Notes under the pieces: generated by a model
Seen by the model: only the letters and a program-made list of their open reading frames with translations
What the model was told of the DNA's origin: nothing
Database searches by the model: none
Translations under genes and position numbers: made by a program
Shown here: positions 27,877 to 35,872 of the stretch, piece after piece
Layout of the letters: every line of letters starts with the position of its first letter
How positions within the stretch are numbered: position 1 is the first letter of the stretch
Assembly (NCBI RefSeq): GCF_001695835.1
Contig: NZ_MBSO01000015.1
Location: 1 to 64,000 of the forward strand
Reading direction: 5' to 3'
DNA length: 64,000 bases
Origin: Ensifer sp. LC11
Lineage (GTDB): Bacteria; Pseudomonadota; Alphaproteobacteria; Rhizobiales; Rhizobiaceae

Positions 27877-29466
27877 ATGTTCAATCATACGAAAGCGTCC
27901 TTGCGGGCCTTGCTGGCTTCCGCTGTCCTCCTGTCCGGTATGGGGGTCGCCCTTGCCGAGACCACATTGAAGGTTGTGCCGAGCGCCGACCTCCAGGTTC
28001 TCGACCCGATGGGGTCTACCGCCGATATCGTGAAGATGCACGGCTTCATGATCTACGACACGCTCTATGCGCTCGACGAGCATTTCGTGCCGAAGCCGCA
28101 AATGGTCGCGGATATGAAGCTGTCGGAGGACAAGAAGACATATCGCTTCACGCTGCGTGAAGGCCTGAAATGGCATGATGGTCAGCCGGTCAAGGCGGAG
28201 GATTGCGTGGCTTCGTTGAAGCGCTGGCAAGCACGCGACGCCGCCGGCCAACTGATGGCGCGCCAGCTCAAGGAGATGCGCGTCGTCGACGACGGCACCT
28301 TCGAACTGGAGTTCAACCAACCCTACGGCATCGTGCTCGAATCCCTGAGCAAAGTGGCATCCAACATCCCCTTTATGATGCCGAAGCGCATCGCCGAAAC
28401 CGATCCCTTCAAGGAAATCAGCGAGTATATCGGCTCCGGTCCCTACAAGTTTGCCAAGGACAAGTGGGTGCCCGGCAGCAAGGTGGTCTACGAGAAGTTT
28501 GCAGACTATGTGCCGAGGCCGGAGCCGGCGAGCGGCCTTGCGGGCGGCAAGGTCGCGCAGTTCGATACCGTGGAATGGGACATCATCAAGGACCAGCAGA
28601 CGGCGCTTTCGGCGCTGATGAGCGGAGAGATCGACTTCTGGCAGAACCCCTCGCTCGACCTGCTGCCCGTCATCGAGGCGGCCGGTAACCTGAAGACCAA
28701 GGTCATCAACGAGACCGGAACGCAGGGCACGCTGTTCTTCAACCACACGCAGCCGCCTTTCGACCATGCGAAGGCCCGGCAGGCGATGTTCTACCTGACG
28801 AACCAGCAGGCCTATCTCCAGGCGGTCAATGGCAATCCGGACTACTATCGCACCTGCGCCTCCTTCTTCATCTGCGGCAGCCCCATGGAAACCGAGGCCG
28901 GGCTCGAGGCGCTGAAAGCTCCCGATCCGGCAAAAGCCAAGGCACTCTTTGAGGAGGCGGGGTGGGATTTTTCCAAGCCGATCGTCATTCTCGATCCGAC
29001 GGACGAGAGCATCGTGCATCCGGAGACGGTCGTGACCGTGCAGGCGCTGCGCGATATCGGCCTGAACGTCGACGTCCAGGCCATGGACTGGGCCACGGTG
29101 CTGAAGCGGCGCAATTCCAAGGAACCGGCCGACAAGGGCGGCTGGAACCTGCTGCATTCCTATGTGGGCGGCCAGGTGGTCTCCAACCCGGTCTGGAGCA
29201 TCACCTTCTCGGGCGCGTGCGAGAAGGGCATCTTCGGTTGGCCTTGCGACCAGGCGCTTGAGGACCTGCGTTTGAAGTTCGCTCTTGCCGACGGGCAAGA
29301 CGCCCGCAAGGCGGTGGCTGCAGAGTATTCCACCCGCGCCTTCGAGACCGGCCATCACGTTCCGCTCGGTCAGTGGCGAACCTTCGTCGCCTTCTCCGAC
29401 AAGGTTTCCGACGTGCTGGTGACGCAGGACGTGCCGGTCTTCTGGAATGTCAAGAAGAGCGATTGA
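27877..29466 (+). CDS. peptide/opine ABC substrate-binding protein, DppA-type
   Basis: The 529-residue periplasmic protein has a signal peptide (cleavage near GVALA-ET) and a family 5 solute-binding fold (LREGLKWHDGQPVKAEDCVASL, YIGSGPYKF). ATGs at 27871 and 27877 are both in frame; the AAGGGGA box directly touches the first, so the second has the better spacing. It binds the substrate for the importer encoded just upstream. The ligand is not evident; an M24 hydrolase gene downstream suggests an amide or peptide-like compound. A perfect hairpin follows the stop. Confidence 0.92.
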   Translation: MFNHTKASLRALLASAVLLSGMGVALAETTLKVVPSADLQVLDPMGSTADIVKMHGFMIYDTLYALDEHFVPKPQMVADMKLSEDKKTYRFTLREGLKWHDGQPVKAEDCVASLKRWQARDAAGQLMARQLKEMRVVDDGTFELEFNQPYGIVLESLSKVASNIPFMMPKRIAETDPFKEISEYIGSGPYKFAKDKWVPGSKVVYEKFADYVPRPEPASGLAGGKVAQFDTVEWDIIKDQQTALSALMSGEIDFWQNPSLDLLPVIEAAGNLKTKVINETGTQGTLFFNHTQPPFDHAKARQAMFYLTNQQAYLQAVNGNPDYYRTCASFFICGSPMETEAGLEALKAPDPAKAKALFEEAGWDFSKPIVILDPTDESIVHPETVVTVQALRDIGLNVDVQAMDWATVLKRRNSKEPADKGGWNLLHSYVGGQVVSNPVWSITFSGACEKGIFGWPCDQALEDLRLKFALADGQDARKAVAAEYSTRAFETGHHVPLGQWRTFVAFSDKVSDVLVTQDVPVFWNVKKSD

Positions 29467-29475
29467 CGCGACAAA

Positions 29476-29502
29476 TGGAGAGCGGCTCACAGCCGCTCTC
29501 CA
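29476..29502 (+). terminator. intercistronic hairpin behind the binding-protein gene
   Basis: TGGAGAGCGGCT (29476-29487) and AGCCGCTCTCCA (29491-29502) form a perfect 12-bp stem with a 3-base loop. There is no T run, so it is more likely an mRNA-stabilising or partial-termination element that raises binding-protein levels over the downstream hydrolase than a full terminator. Confidence 0.6.
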
Positions 29503-29536
29503 CACGATCTTCCCGTTAAAAATGCGAGCAGAAACC

Positions 29537-30691
29537 ATGTCGACCGACTTCGACCGTTTGCCCTTCCAACCTGAAGAATACCTTGCCCGCCGCGACGCCT
29601 TGCGAAAGCTCATGGCCGAGCGCGGCATCGACGCCTGCGTGCTGAACTCGACCGAGAACATGTATTACCTCACCGGCTTCGGTTCCCTCGCATACGGTGC
29701 CACGTCGCTGATCGTGCGCTCAGACGGCAAGGCGCTCTGGGTGATGCGCCTGACGGAGCTCAGCAACATTCGCGCGCTGAAGGGAAAAATCTGGGCTGAC
29801 GAGGGTGTCGGTGTTCCCGATGGGCAGGACTACACCGCGGTGCTTGGCCGCACACTTGCGGATTTTGCGCCCGGCAAGGCGGTGATCGCGGTCGAGTACG
29901 GAACGATCCAGACGGCGATCAGCGGCTTCGTACGGCCGAAGGATGATGCGGTCGTCAACGCGTCCGGGCTTGTCGAGCACCTGCGCCGCATCAAGAGTGC
30001 TGCCGAAATAGACCTCCTGCGCCAGGCCGGCCATATTGCCGCAAAATCCTGTCACGATGGTTTTGCCGCACTCAGGGAAGGAATGACCGACACCGAGCTT
30101 GCCATGGTCGTCAGCGACAGCATGCTCGCCAGCGGCAGCCATCGCCCTGCCAAGATGCCGAATGTGTGCGCCGGTCCACGTTCGGCCCGGGCGCATGTCA
30201 CCTGGTGCGGCGCGCCGATTTCCCGCGGCGAACTTGTCAATATCGAGCCGGCCGCCTCCGTCTTCGACTATCATACGCCGATCTTCCGCTTCTACTCGAT
30301 CGGCAAGCCGTCCGATCGGGTCCTGCGCCTGTTCGACGTTTGCAAGGAAGCGCTCGATGAAGGCTTTGCCCGGGTTCGGCCCGGAATGACATCCCATGAA
30401 GCGGCGCGGGTGTTCGAGAGTGTCATCGAACGGCGCGGCTTTGCCGAGTGGCTGGTTACCCGGCCAGCCTACAGCATCGGTGGATCTTTCCCGCCCGGCT
30501 GGGGCGAGGACAATGTCATGGCCATCCGCCGGGATCACCATGCCATTCTTGAAGAGGGCATGTGCTTCCACGTTACCCCTTGCCTCTACGAGGACGGAGT
30601 GGGATGTGTCGGCGCCAGCATGCCGTCGGTTCTGACAGCGAACGGTTTCGTGTCCCTCAGTGGCGACGAGGCGGTCTTCGGCGTGAAGTGA
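29537..30691 (+). CDS. M24-family (pita-bread fold) hydrolase without metal ligands
   Basis: A protein of about 384 residues with a creatinase N-terminal domain (about 1-140, RRDALRKLMAERGIDACVL) and a pita-bread C-terminal domain. At positions where aminopeptidase P has Asp, Asp, His, Glu, Glu metal ligands, this protein has other residues (for example LVNIEPAAS and HTPIFRF). It is thus of the non-metal type, like creatinase and ectoine hydrolase (DoeA); YSIGGSFPPGWGED is close to the DoeA-type pattern. It probably hydrolyses a cyclic or N-acyl amide imported by the preceding transporter. ATG 29522 is an alternative start. Cytoplasmic. Confidence 0.85.
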   Translation: MSTDFDRLPFQPEEYLARRDALRKLMAERGIDACVLNSTENMYYLTGFGSLAYGATSLIVRSDGKALWVMRLTELSNIRALKGKIWADEGVGVPDGQDYTAVLGRTLADFAPGKAVIAVEYGTIQTAISGFVRPKDDAVVNASGLVEHLRRIKSAAEIDLLRQAGHIAAKSCHDGFAALREGMTDTELAMVVSDSMLASGSHRPAKMPNVCAGPRSARAHVTWCGAPISRGELVNIEPAASVFDYHTPIFRFYSIGKPSDRVLRLFDVCKEALDEGFARVRPGMTSHEAARVFESVIERRGFAEWLVTRPAYSIGGSFPPGWGEDNVMAIRRDHHAILEEGMCFHVTPCLYEDGVGCVGASMPSVLTANGFVSLSGDEAVFGVK

Positions 30692-30824
30692 GTGTCTGCG
30701 ATGCCCGGCGGCAGGAGCGGGCCAACTGGCCGGGTTCGCACTGTCTGCCGGCCGCCTCGTGTGGGCGATCTGTTGGCGGTCCCTATCCTCGCCAACACCC
30801 TGCTCCTGCGCATTTGGAGGACGA

Positions 30825-31682
30825 ATGAGCCGCTACCCTATGTTCAATCCGCAGCTGCTGCTCAGCTTCGTGGCCATTTGCGAAAGCAACAGCTTCACCC
30901 GCGCTGCCGAACGGGTGAACCTATCCCAGTCAACCGTCAGTCAACAGATTCGCCGGCTCGAGGAGATGCTGGGGAAAGCGCTTTTCGAACGCTCATCCCA
31001 TCTGGTGCAACTGACGGAAGAGGGCGTCAAGCTGTTGAGCTATGCCCGTCGGATCATCGCGCTGAACGAGGAGGCGCATGACGCCTTGGCCGGCCCCTGG
31101 CGCGATGGAGTGCTCCGGTTGGGAATGCCGGAGGACTTCACGGTACCGACGGTCGATCTGCTGGCATCGTTCAACGGCCAGCATCCCCACCTGCGGCTCG
31201 ATGTCACCAGCGGGTTGAGCGCCGATCTGCAGCTTGCCTATCGCGAGGGAGAGCTCGACCTGATCCTCGTCAAGCAACGCCGCAAGCAAGTGCCGCGTGC
31301 GGCAAGGCCGGAACCACTGCTGTGGCTGGACAGTCTCGTGCGTCCGGCGATTGAGCAGTCGCCAGTGCCGTTGGCCGTGTTTCCACTCAACGGCCTCTAC
31401 CGCGAGGAGCTGTGTCAGGCGCTGGACAGTCTCGGTGTTCGCTGGCGTATCAGCTACAGCAGCGCCAGTCTGGCAGCACTTGCCGCTGCTTCCGCCGCCG
31501 GTCTTGGCATCAGTCTGCTGCCCGCCAGCTGTCGGCTGCCTTCGCACCGCGTACTGGGTGCTGCCGAGGGGCTGCCATCAGTCGATGATTTTGAGCTGGC
31601 CCTTTTCTACCGCGACAATGCCAGTCCGGCTGCACTCGCGCTGGCGGAACGCCTTATTGAGTACTGTGACTTGCGGCGGTGA
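30825..31682 (+). CDS. LysR-family transcriptional regulator
   Basis: The 285-residue protein has an N-terminal winged helix (LLLSFVAICESNSFTRAAERV and LSQSTVSQQIRRLEEMLG, about 8-62) and a LysR substrate-binding domain (about 90-285). The start follows TGGAGG. It is 133 bp behind the M24 gene and 161 bp before the Tat-exported amidohydrolase gene, in the same direction. Three CATTGG repeats before that amidohydrolase are its likely binding sites. The effector is unknown; a product of the nearby hydrolases is a reasonable guess. Confidence 0.9.
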   Translation: MSRYPMFNPQLLLSFVAICESNSFTRAAERVNLSQSTVSQQIRRLEEMLGKALFERSSHLVQLTEEGVKLLSYARRIIALNEEAHDALAGPWRDGVLRLGMPEDFTVPTVDLLASFNGQHPHLRLDVTSGLSADLQLAYREGELDLILVKQRRKQVPRAARPEPLLWLDSLVRPAIEQSPVPLAVFPLNGLYREELCQALDSLGVRWRISYSSASLAALAAASAAGLGISLLPASCRLPSHRVLGAAEGLPSVDDFELALFYRDNASPAALALAERLIEYCDLRR

Positions 31683-31713
31683 GACATCGATGAACGCGTC
31701 TCCACCTCTTTGT

Positions 31714-31777
31714 CATTGGTGATTGCCGCGATGCGGCGCGCGTGCATTGGCAAATCGAATGGTCATCATTGGTAAAT
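31714..31777 (+). promoter_or_regulatory. three phased CATTGG direct repeats, candidate LysR operator
   Basis: CATTGGTGAT (31714-31723), CATTGGCAAAT (31745-31755) and CATTGGTAAAT (31767-31777) start 31 and 22 bp apart, close to three and two helical turns, so they face the same side of the DNA. They lie 67-130 bp before the amidohydrolase start and directly behind the LysR gene. Confidence 0.5.
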
Positions 31778-31843
31778 GTCGCTGCCATGCGGCGATGCCG
31801 TTCGGTAGATTGACGGCTCTAACTCAATCCAAATGAGGCACCG

Positions 31844-33241
31844 ATGTTGGAACAGACGCTACCGCAAAGCCGCAGGACATTTCTCAGCCGCACGGGGATG
31901 CTGACCACTGCGTGCGCTGTCGCTGGCTTGTCTGGTGGCGTGGTTCGCGAGGCATCGGCGAATACCGCAGCCGACGCCAGCGAAGCACGTACCGAGGCAT
32001 TCACAGATCGCCACTATCTTTTGACCGGCGTGCGGTTGGAAGATGGGTTTGAGTATGACACCGACATCGTCGTCGCCACACGCACGGCACTTTATGCCTT
32101 GGAGATCCGCGACGGCGCAATCGTCGCCTTGCACCCGGAAAATGCTGTCCTGCCCGAAGGCGTGCCACGCTATGAGGCCCATGGGCACCTGTTGCTGCCG
32201 ACGTTGCGCGATATGCACATCCATCTGGACAAGACGTTCTATGGTGGTCCTTGGCAGGCGCCGCGACCGCGTCAGGGCAAAACCATCATGGACATGATTG
32301 CGCTCGAGGAAAAGCTGCTCCCTCAATTGCTGCCGACCTCGCAAGAGCGCGCGGAGGGTCTGATCGCCCTGTTGCAATCCAAGGGAAGTACCGTTGCGCG
32401 CAGCCATTGCAACATCGACCCGGTCAGTGGCCTTAAAAGCCTTGAACACCTGCAGCGGGCGCTGGAAAACCATCGCGATGATTTCGTATGCGAAATCGTC
32501 GCTTTCCCCCAGCACGGCCTGCTGCACTCCAAGGTCGACGGCCTGATGCGCGAAGCGATGCAGATGGGCGTTCAATATGTCGGCGGCCTGGATCCGACGA
32601 ACGTCGACGGCGCCATGGAAAAATCGCTCGACGCCATGTTCCAGATTGCCCTGGACACCGGCAAAGGGGTGGACATCCATCTGCACGAAACCAGCCCGGC
32701 CGGTGTCGCGGCGGTGAATTACATGATCGATACGGTCGAGAAGAATCCGGCTCTCCGCGGCAAGGTAACGATCAGCCACGCTTTCGCGCTGACCACGCTT
32801 GCTCCGGAGGTCCTGGAGGAGACGGCTGCGCGCATGGCGGAGCAAAAAATATCGATCGCCTCGACGGTTCCGATCGGCGGCCTGATGATGCCCTTGCCGC
32901 AGCTCTCCCAGAAGGGCGTTTTCGTGATGACCGGAACCGACAGCGTCATCGACCACTGGTCGCCGTTTGGCAGCGGCGACATGCTGGAAAAGGCGTATCT
33001 CTACGCGCAGCTTTATCGCGGCTCGGACGAATTCCGTCTGTCACGGGCCATGTCGATTGCCACTGGCGGCGTCCTGCCCCTCGACGACCAGGGCAAACGC
33101 GCCTGGCCAAATGTTGGCGATGAAGCGTCGTTCACGCTCGTCGGGGCGAGCTGCTCGGCCGAAGCAGTCGCTCGCGTGCCGGCCCGAAGCGCGACCTTCC
33201 ATAAGGGGCGTTTGGTGTCGGGCGCGGTTGGTCAGGCCTGA
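31844..33241 (+). CDS. Tat-exported cytosine deaminase-like amidohydrolase
   Basis: The 465-residue protein starts with a twin-arginine signal (QSRRTFLSRTG, then a hydrophobic stretch ending ASA-NT near residue 40). The amidohydrolase domain has a metal motif DMHIHLDKTF, then ARSHCNID, CEIVAFPQHG, VDIHLHETS, SHAFALT and the catalytic Asp in TGTDSVIDHWSPFGSGDM. This is the CodA/atrazine-type branch. It shares many segments with the cytoplasmic amidohydrolase at 42752, so the two are paralogues in different compartments. Tat export implies folding with metal in the cytoplasm before export. The substrate is likely a cyclic amide, pyrimidine or similar compound, which is an inference. Confidence 0.88.
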   Translation: MLEQTLPQSRRTFLSRTGMLTTACAVAGLSGGVVREASANTAADASEARTEAFTDRHYLLTGVRLEDGFEYDTDIVVATRTALYALEIRDGAIVALHPENAVLPEGVPRYEAHGHLLLPTLRDMHIHLDKTFYGGPWQAPRPRQGKTIMDMIALEEKLLPQLLPTSQERAEGLIALLQSKGSTVARSHCNIDPVSGLKSLEHLQRALENHRDDFVCEIVAFPQHGLLHSKVDGLMREAMQMGVQYVGGLDPTNVDGAMEKSLDAMFQIALDTGKGVDIHLHETSPAGVAAVNYMIDTVEKNPALRGKVTISHAFALTTLAPEVLEETAARMAEQKISIASTVPIGGLMMPLPQLSQKGVFVMTGTDSVIDHWSPFGSGDMLEKAYLYAQLYRGSDEFRLSRAMSIATGGVLPLDDQGKRAWPNVGDEASFTLVGASCSAEAVARVPARSATFHKGRLVSGAVGQA

Positions 33242-33408
33242 CGGCGTCTACACGCAACGAAAACGATGTTCGGCATCGCGAACCGGCCATTGACCGTGCC
33301 TTGCCGAACGTCGAAGTACCGTGAACCGGGCAGATGCTATCCAAGAAATGGCTCGCGTGCCGTACTGTCGCGCAACCGGATAGGGGCCGCTCGCACCTCT
33401 CGTTTCGG

Positions 33409-33482
33409 CTAGAGCATCCCGCTCTCAAGTGGGGCCACGTGAGACGGAAAGATGCTCTAGAATCAAAGTGCTAGAGCGTCCT
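33409..33482. repeat. CTAGAGC palindromic intergenic repeat (rhizobial type)
   Basis: CTAGAGCATC (33409-33418) and its exact inverse GATGCTCTAG (33451-33460) form a long stem, followed by a further CTAGAGCGTCC (33471-33481). I recognise the pattern as a short dispersed element common between genes in Rhizobiaceae. A related CTAGAGCGTC occurs at about 45156. It sits between two convergent genes and may also act as a terminator. Confidence 0.6.
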
Positions 33483-33510
33483 TGGTGCGGTCTTATGAAC
33501 GCACGGCGTT

Positions 33511-34215
33511 CTAGGCGAGGCCCTCTGCCACTGCATAGGCCGAGAGCACTTCCTTGATGTTTCTGTCCCCATCCGCGGGAAGCAGGGCACGTGTCGTAAC
33601 CGAATCGAGGTGATGGGCCATGAGGGCTGCCGCCTCGTCGGTCTTGCCGGCGATCAATTTGTCCAGAAGCTCCTGGTGCTCCGATACGGCGCATTCCGAA
33701 GAATGCGGCCGACCATAGAGCGCAAGGATCAGGGAGCTTCGGGCGACCAGTTCGTTCACATAGCGGATGAGGCTGGTGTTGTTCGTCATCTGCGCCAACA
33801 GGGTATGGAATTCGCCCGCCAAACGGATGGACGGAGCGCGTTCCTTCTTTGCTGCCTCCTCCGCAGAAATATGCGCGGAGAGCACGCCGATCTGCTCACG
33901 CGTCAATTTGCCCGAAAGCGTCTCTACCACAAGACGCTCCAGTGCCATTCGCGTCAGGAACAGATTGCGCCCTTCTTCAAGCGTCGGGCGCGCAACCATC
34001 GCTCCCTTGTTCGGGCGCAGTTCTACCAACCCCTCCTGGCTGAGACGAACCAGCGCTTCGCGCACGAGCGTTCGGCTGACGCCCAGCCTTTCGCCGATCG
34101 AGTCTTCCGGCAGCTTCGATCCCGGAGACAGCGCCTGGTCGAGGATTGCGCGCTTCAATACGCGATGAACGGCCTGAGCGCGGCCGCCGCCTCCATCGCT
34201 CTCTTTGTTTGCCAT
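33511..34215 (-). CDS. GntR-family regulator, FCD subfamily
   Basis: The 234-residue protein has an N-terminal GntR winged helix (KLPEDSIGERLGVSRTLVREAL, about residues 30-51) and a C-terminal FCD ligand domain with metal-type residues (AGEFHTLLAQM, SEHQELLDKL, AHHLDSV). The start at 34215 has a GGAG box; the longer open frame is not protein-like. It is strikingly similar along its whole length to the regulator at 44139 (shared LYGRPHSSxCAVSEH), so the two probably bind similar operators. Palindromes of the expected type lie just before its own gene, suggesting autoregulation. It stands beside the amidohydrolase and MFS genes. Confidence 0.9.
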   Translation of the reverse strand: MANKESDGGGGRAQAVHRVLKRAILDQALSPGSKLPEDSIGERLGVSRTLVREALVRLSQEGLVELRPNKGAMVARPTLEEGRNLFLTRMALERLVVETLSGKLTREQIGVLSAHISAEEAAKKERAPSIRLAGEFHTLLAQMTNNTSLIRYVNELVARSSLILALYGRPHSSECAVSEHQELLDKLIAGKTDEAAALMAHHLDSVTTRALLPADGDRNIKEVLSAYAVAEGLA

Positions 34216-34229
34216 TCTGGTCACTCCAA

Positions 34230-34262
34230 TTCGTAGCAATTGTCTCCTCGAATTGCATACAA
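34230..34262. promoter_or_regulatory. paired GntR-type operator before the FCD regulator gene
   Basis: TTCGTAGCAA (34230-34239) and TTGCATACAA (34253-34262) have centres exactly 23 bp apart, 15 to 47 bp upstream of the regulator start codon. The same 23-bp spacing recurs at 41201 and 45248. Autoregulation is inferred. Confidence 0.55.
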
Positions 34263-34458
34263 AATGGCGAGATGTCCAGTGATTTGCTATTTCGGACAGG
34301 CAGGCACGCTCGACGACATTTCCGAAAAGACCACGGCTTGTCGCCAACCGATGGGGCACGACATCGCTTATCGTCCGGCTGCCCGCGGCCCGAGTTTTAT
34401 CTCAAGCGGTTGGAGACGAGGCCAAAAGGCCACGTCCTGTTCAAAGCAAACACGTCGC

Positions 34459-35655
34459 TCAGACTGGCGCCTGCATGGCTTGCGCGTAGCGCGACGGATT
34501 GAAGCGCATGTAGAGGAAGAACACGCTGGCGACGCAGGCAAGGTGCAGCGTCCAGCCGGGCGCGAAGCTGCCGCTGACGTCGTGCAGAAATGCGGTGGCG
34601 AAAGGGCCGAGGGATGCAATCAGGAAGCCGCCGCCTTGCATCAACGCCACCAGAACGCCGGCCTCCTCCGGTCGCGGCAGATGATCGAGTGCCGTGACGA
34701 TCGCCAACGAGAAGCTGCTGCCGAGACCGGCGCCGCACAGGCTGACCCAGATCGCGGGCGCCGCTTGGGGCAGGAAGGCAAGACCGGCAAAACCGATCGC
34801 CTGCATCGCCAATGTCAGGCGCAGGAACGCGCGGCGGTCGATGCTGCGGCGGGCCAGGACCGGCAGACCGAGGGCGCCAACTGCCTGACAGATCGCCATC
34901 AGCGCCACGAGATTGCCGCTATCCTCGCTGCTCCAGCCGAGAGACTGGTAATAGGAGGCGAGCCAGGCGACGGCGGAGGAGTAGCCGGCGTTGACCAGGC
35001 CGAAGGCGAGAATAAGCGTCCACGTGCGGGGCCGTCGTAACAGCTGGCCGGTAAGTGCCCTGTTGGGACGGTTGCTGCGCGAGTCCGATAGAATGAGACA
35101 TGCGGCGGCGAACGCGACAAGGGCAGGGGCCGCAAGCCAGGCGAGCGCCGGGCGCCACCCGTAACCGTGACTGACGAGCAATGGCGTCAGCCGCGCGCCC
35201 AACGCCCCGCCGCCCATCAGGATCGCGGAATAGAGGCCGGTGACCACCGCTATGCTCCGAGGAAACTCTGCCTTGATGATGCCCGGAAAGGCCGCCTGGA
35301 TGAAAGCGACGCCGGCGCCGCAGAGGGCAGCGGTCATGACCAACGCTGTGCCTCCCGGTGCGACGAGCCGCAGCATGGAGCCGGCCGAAAGTACAAGCAG
35401 GGCAATCAGAATGCCGCGTCGCGTGCCGATCACGGCCTGCAGCGAGGGCGACACGAAGGCGCCCACGCCCATCAGCATCATTGGCAGCAGGGTCAGCAAA
35501 GCCAGGCTGCCATAGCCCATGCCGGTATCGGCGACGATTTCAGATAGCACCGGTCCCGGTGCCGTTAGAAATGGCCGCAGATTGACAGCGACCAGCACCA
35601 CGAGAATGAGCAGCATCCATTGTCGGCCCGTCGTGGGCTGGGTTGATTTGGACAT
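34459..35655 (-). CDS. MFS transporter, CynX/NimT type
   Basis: A 398-residue membrane protein with about twelve helices, behind an AAGGAAA ribosome site. The start (LLILVVLVAVNLRPFLTAPGPVL) and the APGGTALV/GVAFIQAAFPGIIK segments resemble the cyanate/2-nitroimidazole permease group of the major facilitator superfamily. Members move small anions or drug-like compounds. It lies between an FCD regulator and the second dipeptide-type importer, all on the minus strand, so it may export a waste product or import a small ion such as cyanate from the local catabolic route. The substrate is not deducible from sequence. Confidence 0.88.
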   Translation of the reverse strand: MSKSTQPTTGRQWMLLILVVLVAVNLRPFLTAPGPVLSEIVADTGMGYGSLALLTLLPMMLMGVGAFVSPSLQAVIGTRRGILIALLVLSAGSMLRLVAPGGTALVMTAALCGAGVAFIQAAFPGIIKAEFPRSIAVVTGLYSAILMGGGALGARLTPLLVSHGYGWRPALAWLAAPALVAFAAACLILSDSRSNRPNRALTGQLLRRPRTWTLILAFGLVNAGYSSAVAWLASYYQSLGWSSEDSGNLVALMAICQAVGALGLPVLARRSIDRRAFLRLTLAMQAIGFAGLAFLPQAAPAIWVSLCGAGLGSSFSLAIVTALDHLPRPEEAGVLVALMQGGGFLIASLGPFATAFLHDVSGSFAPGWTLHLACVASVFFLYMRFNPSRYAQAMQAPV

Positions 35656-35872
35656 GGTCGGGTGTTTCCTTTACGTCTTCTTCTTGTTTTTGTGGCCCGG
35701 AGGCACTTGCGCGGTGGCGCGTCAAACGTTCGTTATGGGCAAGCCGCCAAAAGCCGTCAGCTGACGCCGGGTAGCGGCAGGCTGAAGAGGATGTCCGCGA
35801 TAGGTCCCCGATCCCGTTGGCTTCGGCCGGCGGGATGCAGGGCGGTCGGTATCGGTTTTTTGTCCTCCACGC

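Noticed and set aside
27673-29661. Open frame of 662 codons on the minus strand opposite the binding-protein gene
   Set aside because: Spans three plus-strand genes with clear families; low-complexity Arg/His/Leu composition and no ribosome site.
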